Assembly (NCBI GenBank): GCA_037043015.1
Contig: CM073326.1
Span: 18,856,345-18,920,344 of the forward strand
Reading direction: 5' to 3'
Source of the DNA: Bryum argenteum
Taxonomy: Eukaryota; Streptophyta; Bryopsida; Bryales; Bryaceae
Length of the DNA stretch: 64,000 bases
Shown one piece after another: positions 1 to 13,400 of the stretch (the first letter of the stretch is position 1; each line of letters opens with the position of its first letter). The position numbers were made by a program, and so were the translations under genes. Under the pieces are notes generated by a model. It had not been told where the DNA came from and made no database searches. It saw nothing but the letters and a program-made list of their open reading frames with translations.

Positions 1-153
1 CTTTTCGATATCTGTGTCTGTAGCAAGCACTAGGAGCCTTTGTTTGGTGTAGTAGTCATCTTTGCAGTTCCAGCTAGCACTCAGTCTGGCATTGTGGTTT
101 CAGTTAAGATGGGGATCATGGTGCGTGGCCGCTCATCGCAGGAGTCTACGTTG

Positions 154-1236
154 ATGGAGTCCAGTTGCCGCTTCTTCCTTCGCTCTGGCTCTCTGCAACC
201 TGAGCCTCAGCTCCCTTGCTGCTGGGAGAAGTGCCTGGACCTCAAGGTAGAAACTCGTTCACATCGATCAAGTGCGCTCTGATTAGAGTTTCTATAATCG
301 ATGTCTAAATCTCCTCGGTGATGGTTTTGCGCTTTTCTGAAGTTTGCTGTCTTTGATGAGGTTTATTTGTAAGCTTTCTGTGAGCTTGTGGTCCTTTGCT
401 GATGTTTGTGGTGCTCTCGTTGGTTGTTTGCAGTCTGGGCTCATCTACTACAAGAATTGGAACTCGGGGACGATGACGTACAGGGACAGGCGGATGAGGC
501 GGGTGTGGAGGGGTTCTTGTGCAACAGAGACGATAACACCCTCAACGACAGCGGCGCTGCAGATCACAACGGACGACGACGAGCAGTTGTTGGAGCTTTC
601 TCTCAACTTACCGGGGAGCAAGAGCTTGGAGGCGGTGGCTCCAGCCAAGAAGATGAACTTACCGGGAATTGAATACCGTTCAGCTCGAACCAAGATGAGA
701 GTGTGTACACAATGGAGAAGGTCCGCCTGGCTCTGGACCGGTTATCGAACATCAACAACAAGATGCGATCGGTCTCGTCCTCCTCCTGCGAATCGAATTC
801 TCCGACAACATCGAAGTACTCCGAATGCTTCACTTCCCCGTCCCTGATGAGCCACAAACGCGACGACGAGGTGCAGCAGCATCTGCTCCAGCTACGCGCT
901 CCTGATCTTTCGAAAGTTACTGTTGCCGTTGTTCCTGAGGTGAAGATGAGCATCGCCGGATGCAAGAGCTGCCTCATGTACGTGATGCTGTCGAAGTCGC
1001 ACCCTTGCTGCCCCAAGTGCGGCAACACCGACGTGCTCCTGGAGTTTTCTAGCTTGAAGGGCCGGTCTCGAAGAAGCAACCCACGCTTGAGAGCTCGAGC
1101 CGCACCACCTGGAGCTGGTGCACCGCTTGATCGATCGACCGATCAATCTATCTTGTATCATAGCCAGGACGTCAGTTCGACGAGAATTACAGAAAGGTGT
1201 TTGTTCTTTTTTTTCTTTTTTTTCTTAACTTTTTAA
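154..1236 (+). CDS. WW-domain / CURLY FLAG LEAF1-like regulator, frame broken once
   Basis: Exon 1 (154-246) ends in LPCCWEKCLDLK and a GT donor. Exon 2 starts at 434 after a TTTGCAG acceptor and reads SGLIYYKNWNSGTMTYRD. Together they resemble the degenerate WW motif of plant CFL1-like proteins (WEQCLDLKTGEIYYINW in family members). An LxLxL EAR-like repression motif (LELSLNL) follows near 595-615. The family's C-terminal cysteine motif, GCKSCLMYVML plus CPKCGNTDVLLEF, is at about 958-1044 but lies in another frame. The frame must change between 672 and about 703, with no room for a normal intron, so there is an indel (real or assembly error). The start is uncertain: in-frame ATGs also lie at 40, 109 and 118, and the window edge is close. 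Family members are leaf or epidermal transcriptional co-regulators; that role here is inferred. The true C-terminus is probably soon after LLEF, before the T-rich tail. Confidence 0.6.
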
Positions 1237-3107
1237 AACTGAACAGTTGAGCCAGAATACAACTGCAACCTTTAGAAACCCCGCAGTGTGTTTTCTCGGT
1301 GCTAGATCCAGTCTTGTAAATAGAGGTGATTTTCGATGATGCCAGAACGAAACCAAAGGCTGTTTACTTTATAAATGAATCCGCAATATTTCCGCTCGTC
1401 GCTGTGATCAGATAGTTAGGATTGGGTAAAGCTAGAATGCTACTGAATGCTCGTTCTTCTTTACAGTATTTGCAATGTGGTGCCTGTGAGGGTGATTCAC
1501 TGATTCCTCAGTCGAGTAGTCAGGAGTGAGTCTCGTTGAACGTTGAGGAGCTACCAGTAGTTAGGGGTTGGTAAGCCAGATTAAAACCGAAAGTCCTTTT
1601 TCCTTATGCGGCGATGAGAATGACCTCTTTAATCGAGTCTTATTGGTCATTAAAGTCCAGTATTTAGGAGTGGGTAACTGAACATTCTTCTTCCTTTACA
1701 AGCTCCGCAATGTGTTGCTTTCTCTGATTCAGACTGTGACGTTGATCTCTTTCATTGAATCTTAAGTCGTTACCGGCCAGAATACATTCTCCATTACAAA
1801 GGTCCGCACCGTTTGTCTCCGTGATTACGATGTTGTAACACTTCGATTTCGTGTTTGAAGTTTTGAGCTTACATTGAGAGTTGTGGTTTTAGTACGAAAG
1901 GGCATCTTATGTGAGATTGAAGAGGTGACCTTGAAAAGTAACATTGTCTATTGCATTAATCCCCTCTGACTCTTTCACACCAAAATCTTTCATCGTTTCA
2001 TAGTATGTTGAGTATTTCGTGATTCTTGAACGGTTTTGTGCTACTTAGTTGAGCAATTCTCATTATATATGAGGAATTACGATTCAAATTCAAAAGTTCA
2101 TCATGTCATATTTGTATATTTGTTTTTGGTGAAGTTGAAATTATGGGATATGCAATCAATATGCAAGTTTTTTGCTTTTCAATTCTGCATATTATTGGAG
2201 ATTTACAGCATGTCCTTCGTTTGTGTCTTTTTGGTCCCCCTGTTTTTTAAGTCTAAAACGTTATAAATTCAAAGGGGTAGTGTTTAGTATTCAGCAACCA
2301 ATGTTTTGCAAAAATTTGAATTGATGGGAAATTATTCCTATTAAATGGTAATTTTCCAAGTATCCTATTAAAGATAGTTACTGAAATTGTGATATTGTCA
2401 TTCTGGTGATATATTTGGTTATGCTTCCAAACTGATATGTCCTATGCCAGTACAAAGCACTTGATGCTTATTTATGATTTTACAATCCTTTAATATCATA
2501 GTTTCTCTTAACTCAAGTTCTAGCCCTACTAAGAGAGTCGTTTTGTGAAATATTACCATTTGAGTTTACTAGCAACATGTTGTTGGAACGTCTTGAATTA
2601 GGAAGATGACATTAAAAAATAACTAATGTTGTAAGATTATTAAAAAAATAAAACTAATATTGTTTCTCACATTTGATTTGATATTGAAGCAAAAATGCTT
2701 CAATTTTGTGTGAGCAATGTTTCATATGGACACAAATTGCTTAAAAAGATCTTCAAACAATCTTATGAAAACTAAATGCAAATGTTCATAAAAAAGGTCT
2801 CAAAGTGCTTATCTTAATGCTATTGCATGAAAAGTGCCTCCACACGTCCAAGAACACTTATCTCTTAGCATGTCTCACTATTGCATGAAAAGAGCCTCCA
2901 CGGAGTGAGTCCAGGCTACCAAGAACACTTATCTCCTAGCATGTCTCACATACATCCTCAATGATATATTAGCCAACAGGCTAGGGGACACATGTTTTAA
3001 GATAGAGGAACTATTTTTGAAAAGAAGTTCATTCTCTTTAATTCTTTTGTTATGCAATTAACAAAAAAAAAACTAAGAATACATGTGCTCTAAGATGGAG
3101 AGAATAC
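1237..3107. other. AT-rich intergenic DNA
   Basis: No supported gene. Only short, low-complexity open frames occur (for example 2036-2266). A direct repeat containing GAACACTTATCTC and AGCATGTCTCAC occurs twice, at about 2820-2880 and 2879-2950. Confidence 0.6.
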
Positions 3108-4043
3108 TTAACCCCTAAACGACCATGGTGTTTTGAGAGCTCCAAACTCCAAAACTGCGATTTCATACCACCTTGTAAACTTTGGTGTATGAGAATTTTT
3201 TTCACAATTTTTTGAAACTATTAACCGTAGGATCTTAAAGATAACTATCATGAGAGATAGTGTTTAAAATTTCATCCGCTGGATCTTTGCCATTTGTAAG
3301 ATCATAACATTCAAAGTTGATGCAAACTTTTTTTCAGCAGACATAGTCTACTTTGTGCAAAGGATAATGTGATGCTTAATACCTCAAACATCTTGCTTAT
3401 ATTTTTTTCCATGCAGATAACTAAGTTGAGCATTACCATGCAAGATTTTAGACACTCATTTGGCTTTTTGAACCTTCATGCAATTTATTTACTAGAAGAA
3501 GGTAGAAATCAAGGATTCGGTAAAACATGCACCACATTTGTCGTATTTGGTTTAAGAGAAAAATGAATGGTGAGTAGGTGCCTTCATGAGTTTGTGAATT
3601 TTAAGAAAAAGGAAATTCAAAAAATTCCTAAATCTCAAATTTTAGCAAATTTTGAAAGAAAAAATTGTAATATTACAGAAACTTTGGATCTAGTTCTTGT
3701 AATTTTTTGAAGGGTGCCCTTGTAGAATTGGTAATTTTTTTGACTTGGGTCACTTGGAAACCTAAGTAGGAAATCAATCAAGAAAAGAAATTTTTAAAAA
3801 AATCTCAAAAAAAAGTTAAAAATAAAAAGTTTTTTTCTGCCCGCCCCAAAGCCGAAAACGAAAATTTGCGTTTAAAGACTCCAAAAGTGGAGTTTGACTT
3901 TGCAATTTTTCCCACATACTCCTTGTAGGATAGGGAACAACCAATAAAAATCTTAAGCAAAAATATTGATTCTAACCCCTTCATCTAGGCTGCCCGAAAT
4001 AGCAAAACAGCCAAATCGGAGGCCTTGGTCGTTTAGGGGTTAA
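3108..4043. mobile_element. TTAA-flanked MITE, about 0.93 kb (copy 1)
   Basis: The left end TTAACCCCTAAACGACCA (3108-3125) is the exact reverse complement of the right end TGGTCGTTTAGGGGTTAA (4026-4043). If TTAA is the target duplication, the terminal repeat is CCCCTAAACGACCA, as in piggyBac-like elements; a TTA/TAA duplication of Harbinger type is the alternative. No transposase is present. The interior (about 3480-4010) is similar to sequence at about 22,690-23,200 and, inverted, to 34,524-35,083, so this is a dispersed family. Confidence 0.75.
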
Positions 4044-4580
4044 TCATTTTGAACACACAAAATTTCTTCTCTCTCATTTTCACTAATACAAAGAAAACAC
4101 ATCACACATTTCGTCCCTCTAAACTAAAACCAATGTTACAAAACGAAATGCACATTAATGTTTTATACTTTCCAATTCAATTTGATGAAAAGGAAAAAAA
4201 AAAAAAAACGTAATCATTTCGATAAGCAATGTTATGTAGATTTCCATGGATTTGGGGTTGAAAACATCAACAAAACAAATGTACAAGAACGTTGCCACAC
4301 TTCAACAACGCTTGTACAAACATTGCATATCCTCTCAATATTAGTAGTGTCGTCTTACTTACCAGAACATCACAACTCATGCTACGACTGTACTATTCTA
4401 TAATGTACCACATGATATTACAACACAACCTCTCGATGCAAAGCAAATGAATACAATCTTATCAATTTTATCTTATTCCATTATTCCATAATCATTTTTT
4501 CTCTTTCTTTTTATGCTTGATAGTTGCAAGTTTCATATCATCTAGTGTTGTCTTAAAAACAAATTTCCTATTAATTTGTT
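4044..4580. other. AT-rich intergenic DNA upstream of the lumen-protein gene
   Basis: No coding signal is seen. The segment is AT-rich, with a poly-A run near 4194-4208. Confidence 0.5.
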
Positions 4581-4655
4581 AGACTCAATGTAGATGAGAT
4601 GTAAATCTAAGACGTCAACAATATATCAAATGTACATCTCATCTACATTGAGTCT
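4581..4655. repeat. Perfect 23-bp inverted repeat (hairpin)
   Basis: Arm 4581-4603 starts AGACTCAATG. Arm 4633-4655 is its exact reverse complement, with a 29-base loop between. It lies immediately 5' of a TATA box and may be a MITE footprint or a cis element. Confidence 0.8.
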
Positions 4656-4662
4656 ATAAATG
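4656..4662 (+). promoter_or_regulatory. Candidate TATA box
   Basis: TATAAAT directly follows the 23-bp hairpin arm and lies about 250 bases 5' of the start codon at 4909. This leaves a leader of about 220 bases. No other good TATA match was seen between it and the gene. Confidence 0.45.
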
Positions 4663-4908
4663 AATAAGAATGTTTGTCTGATAAGACAACACTTATATCA
4701 TTGCCATGATATCAGAACAGCGACTACCGGTAGGACAGCTGCCGTCCAGTGGTCGACCCACGAACAGGATTGCCCGTCAATGGATAAAATCCATATACCC
4801 GCTAGTATTTCAATAGCAATTGCCGCATTTCGATTTGGGATCGATTACAGTTACAATTGCTGCGATCCTCTATTAGAATTTGAAATTGTGGTCACCTCGG
4901 TTGCAGCG

Positions 4909-6768
4909 ATGGCTTCGCTTCTCGCAGCAGCGCAGCTCGCAGCTCCCGTCGCAAAACAACAACAACAACATTCGCAGGTTCAGATTTCGTGCTCAAGAAA
5001 TTGCGCAGTTGCTCTTAACAGACGAGAAGTTTTTATGGCCTCTGGTGCCGCTGCTGCCACGGCGTTCCTCTCCTTGGCTGATGGAGCTCACGCTGCTAAG
5101 GGCGAAGTCGAAACCGCGGAAGAAATTGCTTCTAATCCTCTTATACAGAGTATGTCATTCTTTAGAGACCTTTTTGTTTTAATCAGCACGTTGTTAGAAA
5201 TCAGATAATCCTACTAATTCTCTTATACAGAGTGTTGTTCCGTATTCTATTCCGAGGTACTTCTTGTTTCACATTGAGATTGGTCATTTGAGAGCGCAAG
5301 AAGCTGCTCCGCCTTCGCATATGCAGAGTGTGTTTATCTGTAGTTGATTCTCGAACAATTTATTTATTGTTTTGATAAGTACGTGATTTTCTACACTAGG
5401 AATTCGATCATCCTTATTTTAATCGCCATAGAAGCAGCTATGGATTCTCTTATACAGAGTGTGCTGATCCGTATTTCATTCTAAGGAACTTCTTGTTTAC
5501 ATACTTTTCATGTTAGAGTGTGGATCATTCTAATCGAAAGCGCAGAATAGGCCGCTACGATTTCTCTTATGCAGAGTGTGTTCGACTCTTCAAGACTTTA
5601 TTTTATGTTTCGATCCCTACATGATTTTCTGCATTTAAATTTAAATCATTTCAATCGAAAGCGCACAGGAAGCTCTACGAGATGTCTTTTCCAGAGTGTT
5701 AATTCGTTTTTTATTCCTAGAAACTTCCTATCTGATTTGTTCGACACATGCTTTTCACTTTAGAAGTTAAATTATTCTGATTGAAACTGCCGAGGAATCC
5801 GCTATCAATACAGAGTGCGAAGTTCAGTATGTCATTCTTAGGGGCTTTCTCTTTGTTTCTATCATCGAGTTTGATCATTCGGACCTTTGCTATCCGAGAA
5901 GAGCTCAATGGTGACGGCTTCGGATCGAAAGATCCGAGCCTGCTGTTTCTTTAGGGTTGTCGAATCCATTCTGACATTATTTACTGTGATTTTGAGCAGA
6001 GCTTCTGGAGAGCTCTCGCGCCAACAAAGCTGCTTATGATGCTGCGGTACGTCTCCTCTCTTTCTTTGAAGCTTTTTTCGTGCTGTAATTTCTTTTCTCT
6101 TCAATCTTCCTGGGAGGACACTTTTGAAAATACTCTATCTACTGTGGACCGAACAAGGAATCACCAGGTTCAAAAGTGGGAGCTTGCAGATCACGTTGAT
6201 TGTACACTGAACCTTATATCTACTCGATTATTGGTTATCATAACATTTTGCTAGTGTATGAGTAGATGAGGTCAGTACTGTTGTAAATTGTATAAATTAA
6301 ATCATTTAGCAACAAGAACGATGGGGCTGATGGATTGGTGATGCACTTGTATGTAATCGTTCGGTCACCTCCACGAGGTGTACATTCATCTGTAATGTAA
6401 CACAGTATTTGTATAATCTTCGTAAGAGAGTGGATCAGGTTCCTCACAACCTCACAATCTTGAGTTCAGTATTGTGAAATGCTGATGCCAAGGCTGTGCA
6501 TTGAGTTTGCAGCGACTGGAAGACTACTACAAGCGCAACTTTAAAGAATATTTTGAGTTTGTGGAGGTATTGATGTTGCCTTCCTCCCTTGCTAGATGTC
6601 AAGAAAATGACTGTTAACAAAGTTTGTCTCGTAAATTTTTTTCCTAGGAATTGCTTTTACGCAGTGGTGCTGATTTGTACGTGAAAATTTCAGGGCTCCG
6701 TGAGAAACAAGAAGGAGATGACGCCGGGTGAGAAGGCTATTGTGGAGTGGCTGGCTTCTCACAAGTGA
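4909..6768 (+). CDS. Small thylakoid-lumen-targeted protein (PsaN-like?), 4 exons, 138 aa
   Basis: Exons 4909-5149, 6000-6046, 6513-6566 and 6694-6768 join in frame at GT-AG borders to 138 codons plus TGA. The N-terminus is Ser/Ala-rich (MASLLAAAQLAAP), like a chloroplast transit peptide. It is followed by NRREVF and an alanine-rich hydrophobic stretch ending AHA-AK, which looks like a lumenal (possibly twin-arginine) signal. The mature part reads NPLIQKLLESSRANKAAYDA, then RLEDYYKRNFKEYFEFVEG, and ends EWLASHK. The spacing of LLESSRANK and of R-L before aromatic-rich helices recalls photosystem I subunit N, but PsaN's cysteines are absent, so the name is tentative. I prefer the ATG at 4909 over upstream in-frame ATGs because the transit peptide starts there. 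Intron 1 is unusual and is listed separately. Confidence 0.8.
5150..5999 (+). repeat. Intron 1 built of about six degenerate copies of the exon-1/intron-1 boundary
   Basis: The exon-1 end (TTATACAGA followed by GTATG) recurs as CAGAGTG-type motifs at about 5227, 5322, 5452, 5571, 5692 and 5812. Spacing settles at about 120 bases. Upstream of each motif lies a decayed copy of the exon text GTCGAAACCGCGGAAGAAAT; for example ATTGAAACTGCCGAGGAATC at 5781-5800 and ATCGAAAGCGCAGAATAGGC near 5532. Each copy therefore includes exon 3' end, donor and early intron. The copies are diverged and some carry in-frame stops. Confidence 0.8.
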
Positions 6769-7417
6769 ACCCCAGACTTCCTTGAGAAATTCGTCGACGA
6801 AGCTGCTTTTACTCTGTAACGTATCAGGCATATTGTTTTGAGTTTTTGTTCCTGTTCTTTTTGCAATATCTCTAAATCCTGTTCTTGATCGAGAATCCTT
6901 TCTGGTTTGTCGAGTGAGCCCTTTCTTATCTTTGAGTTGTTAGTTGAACTTGCCAAGTATGTCTCTTGCGTAAGGTGTTCTCTCGTTCATGATTTGTTGC
7001 ATTCAAGTTTTTTCGGGTTTGGATTGGGAGTTCAACCACTTCCTTTAATTTCAGTTTTGAGCATTTTATTGCATAACAATTTACAGGAGTGTAGCGAGTG
7101 TAGAATTGTGGTGTGACGAAAGGAATGTTCATTTCTCCGTTCATATGGAGCCAAGGAAGTAAGACGCTTGAGACTCCTCTAGATACATTGCTCAATATAT
7201 AAATATACTTACACCAAAAGATTCTGCTAATTAATTTGTAAGAGAACATATTTTATGCTTTTGGTTATATGTACTTTTAGCTTATATAGATACTTTCATG
7301 TATCCATACTCTTTCATAAGGAATGTGTAATGTTGAAGATGAACTAATATTTATCTATGACTTGTAATTGATAATGAGAAATTTCTACTAGAATAATCTT
7401 CTTGTTGCCATGCCTTC
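6769..7417. other. 3' flank between convergent genes
   Basis: The segment lies between the lumen-protein stop and the TPR gene stop, which converge. No coding exon is recognised; it presumably contains both 3' UTRs. Confidence 0.5.
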
Positions 7418-10400
7418 TCACAACTCTTCGGGAATGGCAAAGATGCTTTGTGGCTCGACACACTCTGCCAAATCCTTCAAAGCAAGACTGCCCTTGCAGA
7501 TTCCAATCTCTACCTTACACAATGTTTGTATTGTTGTGTCTTTTCCTTCTTCAGCAGCAACTAGAGCACTTTCAAATTGAGCTAACGCCGTCTTATATCT
7601 ACACAAAAAGGAGCAATGTTATCAATTAATACGTCTCCATACATTGAAGGACCCTAGAGATCTATTTCTGTTGTAGATGTTATATGGTTGATGAAAGGCT
7701 CTTTCTTGCATTAACCAATTGTTACTAGATGTCATTATGGTCATCAATTTGTTTCTTTAATTTCACATAGTAAATAAGTCTGTTTGTTCCTACTCATTGT
7801 CAATGGTAGTTGCTTCCAAATATGATAACCATGATCCTTTCACTAGTTAATATGGATCTAATTTTGAGCCCAAATTACAATCCAATAGCAAGGCACAAGA
7901 GTTTACCTTTTGAATTGTGCTTCGATATCTCCTAAATAGAAGTGTGCCCTTGCTATTCCAGGTATAAATTGTATCAACCTGCATATTTGAAGGTACCTGT
8001 AACAAGACAAACTATTTTGAGTACACCCTAAAGGAAATTTATCTAAAAGAATTCTCCACCATCTTTAGACTTAGGGACCTATACTATCCTTTAATCTGTT
8101 TCAATGAATCTCATCAACCAAACCATAAGTGATGGATGAGTTGGTAGTCACCTGATCATGCAGGCTTTGGCAGCCTCATACTTCTTTCGCTTGTAAAGAA
8201 GAAACCCTAGGTTTCCTACTGAGGCACATTGCCCCCTTGGATTTTCCAAGATAGTTGCACACTTTAATGCCATCTAAAAACACATAAAATAAAATAAAAT
8301 AATTCTTAAGTTTTAATAGGTTTCAAAAGTGAGATAGAAAGTTCCAAACCAATCTTTGTAAGGAATAGAATAGGATATATGTTCAAAAAGAATCTGCATT
8401 CTTCCAATTTAATTAAACTAACAATTATTTATGTATCCGAGTGTGATGGGGATTGTTAGTACTATGGTAAGACAACCTAAACTATGGCTCCCTCCCCATA
8501 GTCAAGCAACCTATTATTGCACGTTGGAATGAAGGTTTCCTTGAGACTGTATGTTCCTCATACTCTACATGGAGTAGAGTGAACAAAGTATAGGTATACC
8601 TATATTAGTCCCTTCTAACATTTTGTTTAAGTCTGTAAGAGCTGAAACATACCACAAAAATAAGGAACTTTGTTTTTTCCTTCTCCTAATTGGTGAAATT
8701 AGTGATCACTCATTCAATCACTTTAAGTATAGTGAACGTCTTAAATGCACAAAATGTGTGGTTCTAGGCAGGTACCATACCAAGGCATACACAGAAGATC
8801 TCGAGTGGAAAGCCTACAACAAGTGGAAGAAGTAGATTTCCGTGAATAGGGTGTCCGTTTGACCTATTCTTGAATGCAGCCCCGGAAGTCATATCACCGC
8901 CTCCACTGCAATCGTGGGACTACTACCTCGTCTTGGAGTAAACACTACGTTGAATCGTACCTAGCTACTAGTGCTTTAGAGATACCCGACGTGGTATCCT
9001 GCAAAGCGCATTGACGACTACCATAAAAGAGTGGGTCTAAATGTATACCTTGTGGTGCTTGGCAGCTTTTGCCCACATGGAGAGCGTCGTGCAAAGTAAT
9101 CCAAGATTGGTGTAACAAATGAACTTCCCCTCCATATCACTCTTCTCTGCCGCTCGTTTGTGGTGCTCTAGTGCTCTTTCATACTGCCCAAACAATCATT
9201 AAATTGTTAGTATAATCAACTAGAATTATGACAATCCATCATGATAAAAATAAGAAGAAGGGTGTTAGTATTTCGCACCTCAGCAATCGAAGATTCAGGA
9301 ATTTGCCTCTGGAGTGACTCGGTTTTCATGGCAGACAATTTGATGTTCTCCTTTTCTTGGATAGAGCAGCCTATGAAATTATGAGCAAGAGCTTGTCCCT
9401 CTACATCACTCAATCTTTCACAGATGTCCAGGTACTTCTTGTACATATCCACCGCTTGCGAGAATTCCTGAAAGGGTCACCACACTTCGAATATTAAAAC
9501 TTGAGTGTTATTGAACTCTTGGACTTACTATAAAGATTGAAGATTCATGGGGAATGATGATCTCTACAAAGAAAATAATTGATAAAGTATGAAGAAATTT
9601 GAGACAAGAGAGATTGAGGATTCCTCCATCTCTTTTGGTTGTTACATTCTCCAACTCTAATAAAATACTTAGTCGTGTTTTCTAAGGGCCCGTTTACACT
9701 ACGGTGGAGAACTCCACTAGTCAAAGAAATGGAGAAATCTCAAATGTGATTGGTTGAAATTTAAATTCTTGATCGATTGGTGGCCTTTACCACTGTTAAT
9801 AGTGTAAACCAACCCTAAGAATTGTTCATAATTAGTTCTATATGAAGCCTTCAACCTTGTCTAGATTCACTAACAGAAAAGAGGGGGGTTTGCAACGTTA
9901 CAGAAGTTGCTTTTCGCGTAAATGGTGCTAACTTGAGCAATGTATTGAAACTTGTTTTACGCTCACCAATCTCAAGAGAAAAAAAATAATAAATAAATAA
10001 AATAAATTTCAAACTCAAATCTACTAAATTGTAGATTTGAGGTTGAAAACATTGCTAATTTTCTTGAGAACAGTGCTAAAGCAAGTTTCAATACGCTATT
10101 CACATTAGCAATGTTTACACAAAAAACAATGTTTGTAACATTACAAGCCCTCCTCTTTTCTAGTAGTGATTGGAAAAATAGGAGTAGTGTACCTGAGCAT
10201 TATCATGCAAAACACCCTTGCACATGTATGCTCGCGCTTCTTCCTTGTATTTAGCAGGATCCATTTGACGTCGTAAGGCCTCAGCTTTGGTTGCAAAGTC
10301 CAGCATCTGAGTCTTTGCTCCTATCTAAAGCAAGAATCGCTCATCAGACAACTTTGTCTTCTACAATTTCATGTTCACAAGCAAAACCAAATTAAAGGCT

Positions 10401-13400
10401 ATAAAGCAACCAAGCAGGCATTAAACTGCTTACCTATTCCTAGACCTTTTTGAAGGTCCAGCTTCTGTTCTTCCGGGCTGATTCTTGTGACAGTCCGAAG
10501 CTCTTTAGGTGGCATCATCCTCAAGAAGACACTCATAGGGTACATCTTCTCTGCACCCACCATGTATCGATAAGAAATCAAGCAAGATGACGATTCCAAA
10601 ACAACAGGGGTTACATTTTTCTTCCTGTACAAAGTGATATAGTGAATACAAAGTGATATAGTGAATACTCAACCAGGTTGATTGGTTTTCCGTTTTGTTT
10701 ACCTCCGGGTGGTGTAGGTCCAAATGCAAGCTCCATGTGAACTTTTTGAGCAGCAGCTGCCAATCCTATGAACGGAGCTGGTTTCAATGGTTTCCCCGAT
10801 TTTGGATTCACCGCATCAGCCCTGCAAATCCCGTCTTCTCAATCATTTTCAGACCACATGTAGTACACCACTTTCATTTGTACTAGATGGTAAATCCAAT
10901 TGAAATCACTAACCATATGGTGAGTTTGTCAGCTCTTTTATTTAGCCTTTTTCCAACGGGTGAAAATACCGTATCCGGTTCTGCCAGCACCACCATAGAA
11001 ATTATCGCAAAGCTGGCCAAAGACTATCATCTTGTTGGACTTTTTCAATATCATACAAAGTAACATACTATTAGAACTACAAGACTTTATCAATAAGCAC
11101 TGTGCAAAGAGAAAGTTGATTAATTTATCTAGAGGTTAATTCTGTAGGCTCACTACTACAATTTGAGGGGGTTTGCAACGTTTTCTTCTCAAATGTTGCA
11201 CAAGTTTAGTAACGTTTTGGAACTTGCTTGAGCAACGTTCTCAAGAAAATAAGCAACGTACGTTAACTAGAACTTGGTGATCCAATAATGTTGCGTATTT
11301 TCTTGAGAACATTGTTCAAGCAAGTTTCAAAACGTTGCTAAACTTTAACAACGTTTACATAAAAGCAACATTTGTAACGTTGCGAACCCCCCTCTTTTCT
11401 AGAGGTGGGCGCTAATGGTAGGACAATCATGTGTACTTTTGAAGTTCTAATTCTCATTGTAGACTGCAAATTTGACCTTGAGTTATGAACTTTCAATGGG
11501 TAACTAAAATGCTGACCTGGCTCGTCTTGGCCATCAGTAGGACTGATGCCAGCCTGCTTTACAAGGGAGAGATTATAGATGGGGTCCTCAACATCATCGG
11601 AATCTTCCCAAAACCATTTTCTTTGATAGATGGGCGAGTTCACTCGGCCAGTGCCAATTCCTTGCTCCACTGAGAAGAAGCCTCCCTTTAATTCCTCGGG
11701 GTCGAAGTGAAGCTTATTGTCCAACAGGGCAGCTGACGACCTCCGTTGCTCGGGGACTTGATGCAGTCGGATTTTGGTGGGTTGTACACTTTTCCTTGCT
11801 TCTTTCAACACCTAAAGAGGCAACCTATTCTTACTCTTACTTTTGGGTTCAAGCTCAATGCTTCTCAATCATGTGTTTGTTACTGATAAATATATTGTAT
11901 AGATGATTTGCTTATCAATCCCTAAATGCCCCGTCCAAAAAACACACTTTCGTATAAAGTGTCGTAGACGAAAATCAAGGTAAGTTGTTCACCTTCATCT
12001 CAATGATATCATTGTATCTAAGTAATCCAAAAAGTAAACATCTTGGCTTACTTGATAGCCTTGCAAAGTTGCAATGGTAAAGACTGTATAAAAAATAGAT
12101 TACTAGTCCAAAACTAGACTCTTTGCACTCAAATCTATGCCTTATCTTCTAAACATCTTTGATGTTCTTTTCAAGGTCCTTACCACTCAAAGTAGAGTGA
12201 CTCTAATTACAAGTCTTTCCAAGAAATAAAGTTGAAATCTAGCCGTGGATAAAAGCGACATATAGCTGCTCAAGTATTGTATATTTTTTCATTTTTTTTT
12301 GTTGTAAAAACAGCACTCGAAATCTAATACCAAAAGTATTTGGATGAGAAGTATTCGAGCTAGAAAGTTGATATTACCTTAGTTACTCCAACTTCTTTTT
12401 GCTCATCCAAGGAAAATTCAAGTAGAGTTCATGCGATGCATGTGATATGTTAACCCCTAGATTTTCTCAATGCAAAACGGCCTAAACTATGAAATTGGAC
12501 CTTCCTCTACTTTAGGCCTAAAAAATCTAAATCTAAGCATTATGTAGAAAATCTAATTGTAGATCTCAGAGGTCATAATTAGCTTAACTTTTTCGAATTA
12601 ACATGTCAACTTTGAAATCGTTGATGTTTCTTCATTTGTGAGATTATAATGGTCAAAGTTGACTGAATTACTCTGACATGGAACCTTTTAAAACCCGTTT
12701 TGGGTTTTGAGAAAGGTTAGGAGATATATTTTATGTTTGGAAGCGAAAAATTAAATATTTTGTTTTATGGTCTAGAATGGAGAAAATGAATTATATGAAA
12801 TATGAATTTAAAATAAACCTGCCGAAGTGGAAACACTGGCACTTCGTCTCGGATCTCCAGTTCTTGCACATGGATTTGGCTTGGCCGCCTAACTGGGTAG
12901 AAGTAGTCTTGGTGGTAGCGCTCCGTGATGTGGCCCATATTCAAGTGCCTCAACCTAAACAATGTTTTTCGCATGAATGGGTCAAATATATGATCACTTG
13001 AAAGTTAGGAAGGTTTTGAAAACCAAAGATAATTGTGTAAGTAGCTATACATAAGAATTATATGTCCACTACATTCACATAAAAATCTATGCATTTTTGT
13101 ACTACATAGACCGTCTATCTTTGGATTCTTGCCTATACTCTAGATTTCATCATAATAATGTACCTTGTAAGGACATAGAATCTACAGTTGGTTTCAAGTG
13201 ATGTGGTCTTTTTTATCTTTAGTACTTACAAGTATTGGCAATCTTTCTAAAATTATAGAAAGTTCTCTTCTTATATTTATTTTTGTGTAAGTGAGAATTC
13301 TGATTTTAAATCTCCTAAACATTTTAGTATAGTGCATGGCTTGAACGTAGGGTCTACCTTAGTATGTGTTTGGTGAAAAACACATCAACATGAGCTTATC

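Noticed and set aside
603-1079. 158-codon minus-strand open frame
   Set aside because: Antisense shadow of the CFL1-like gene; no domain and no splice or start support.
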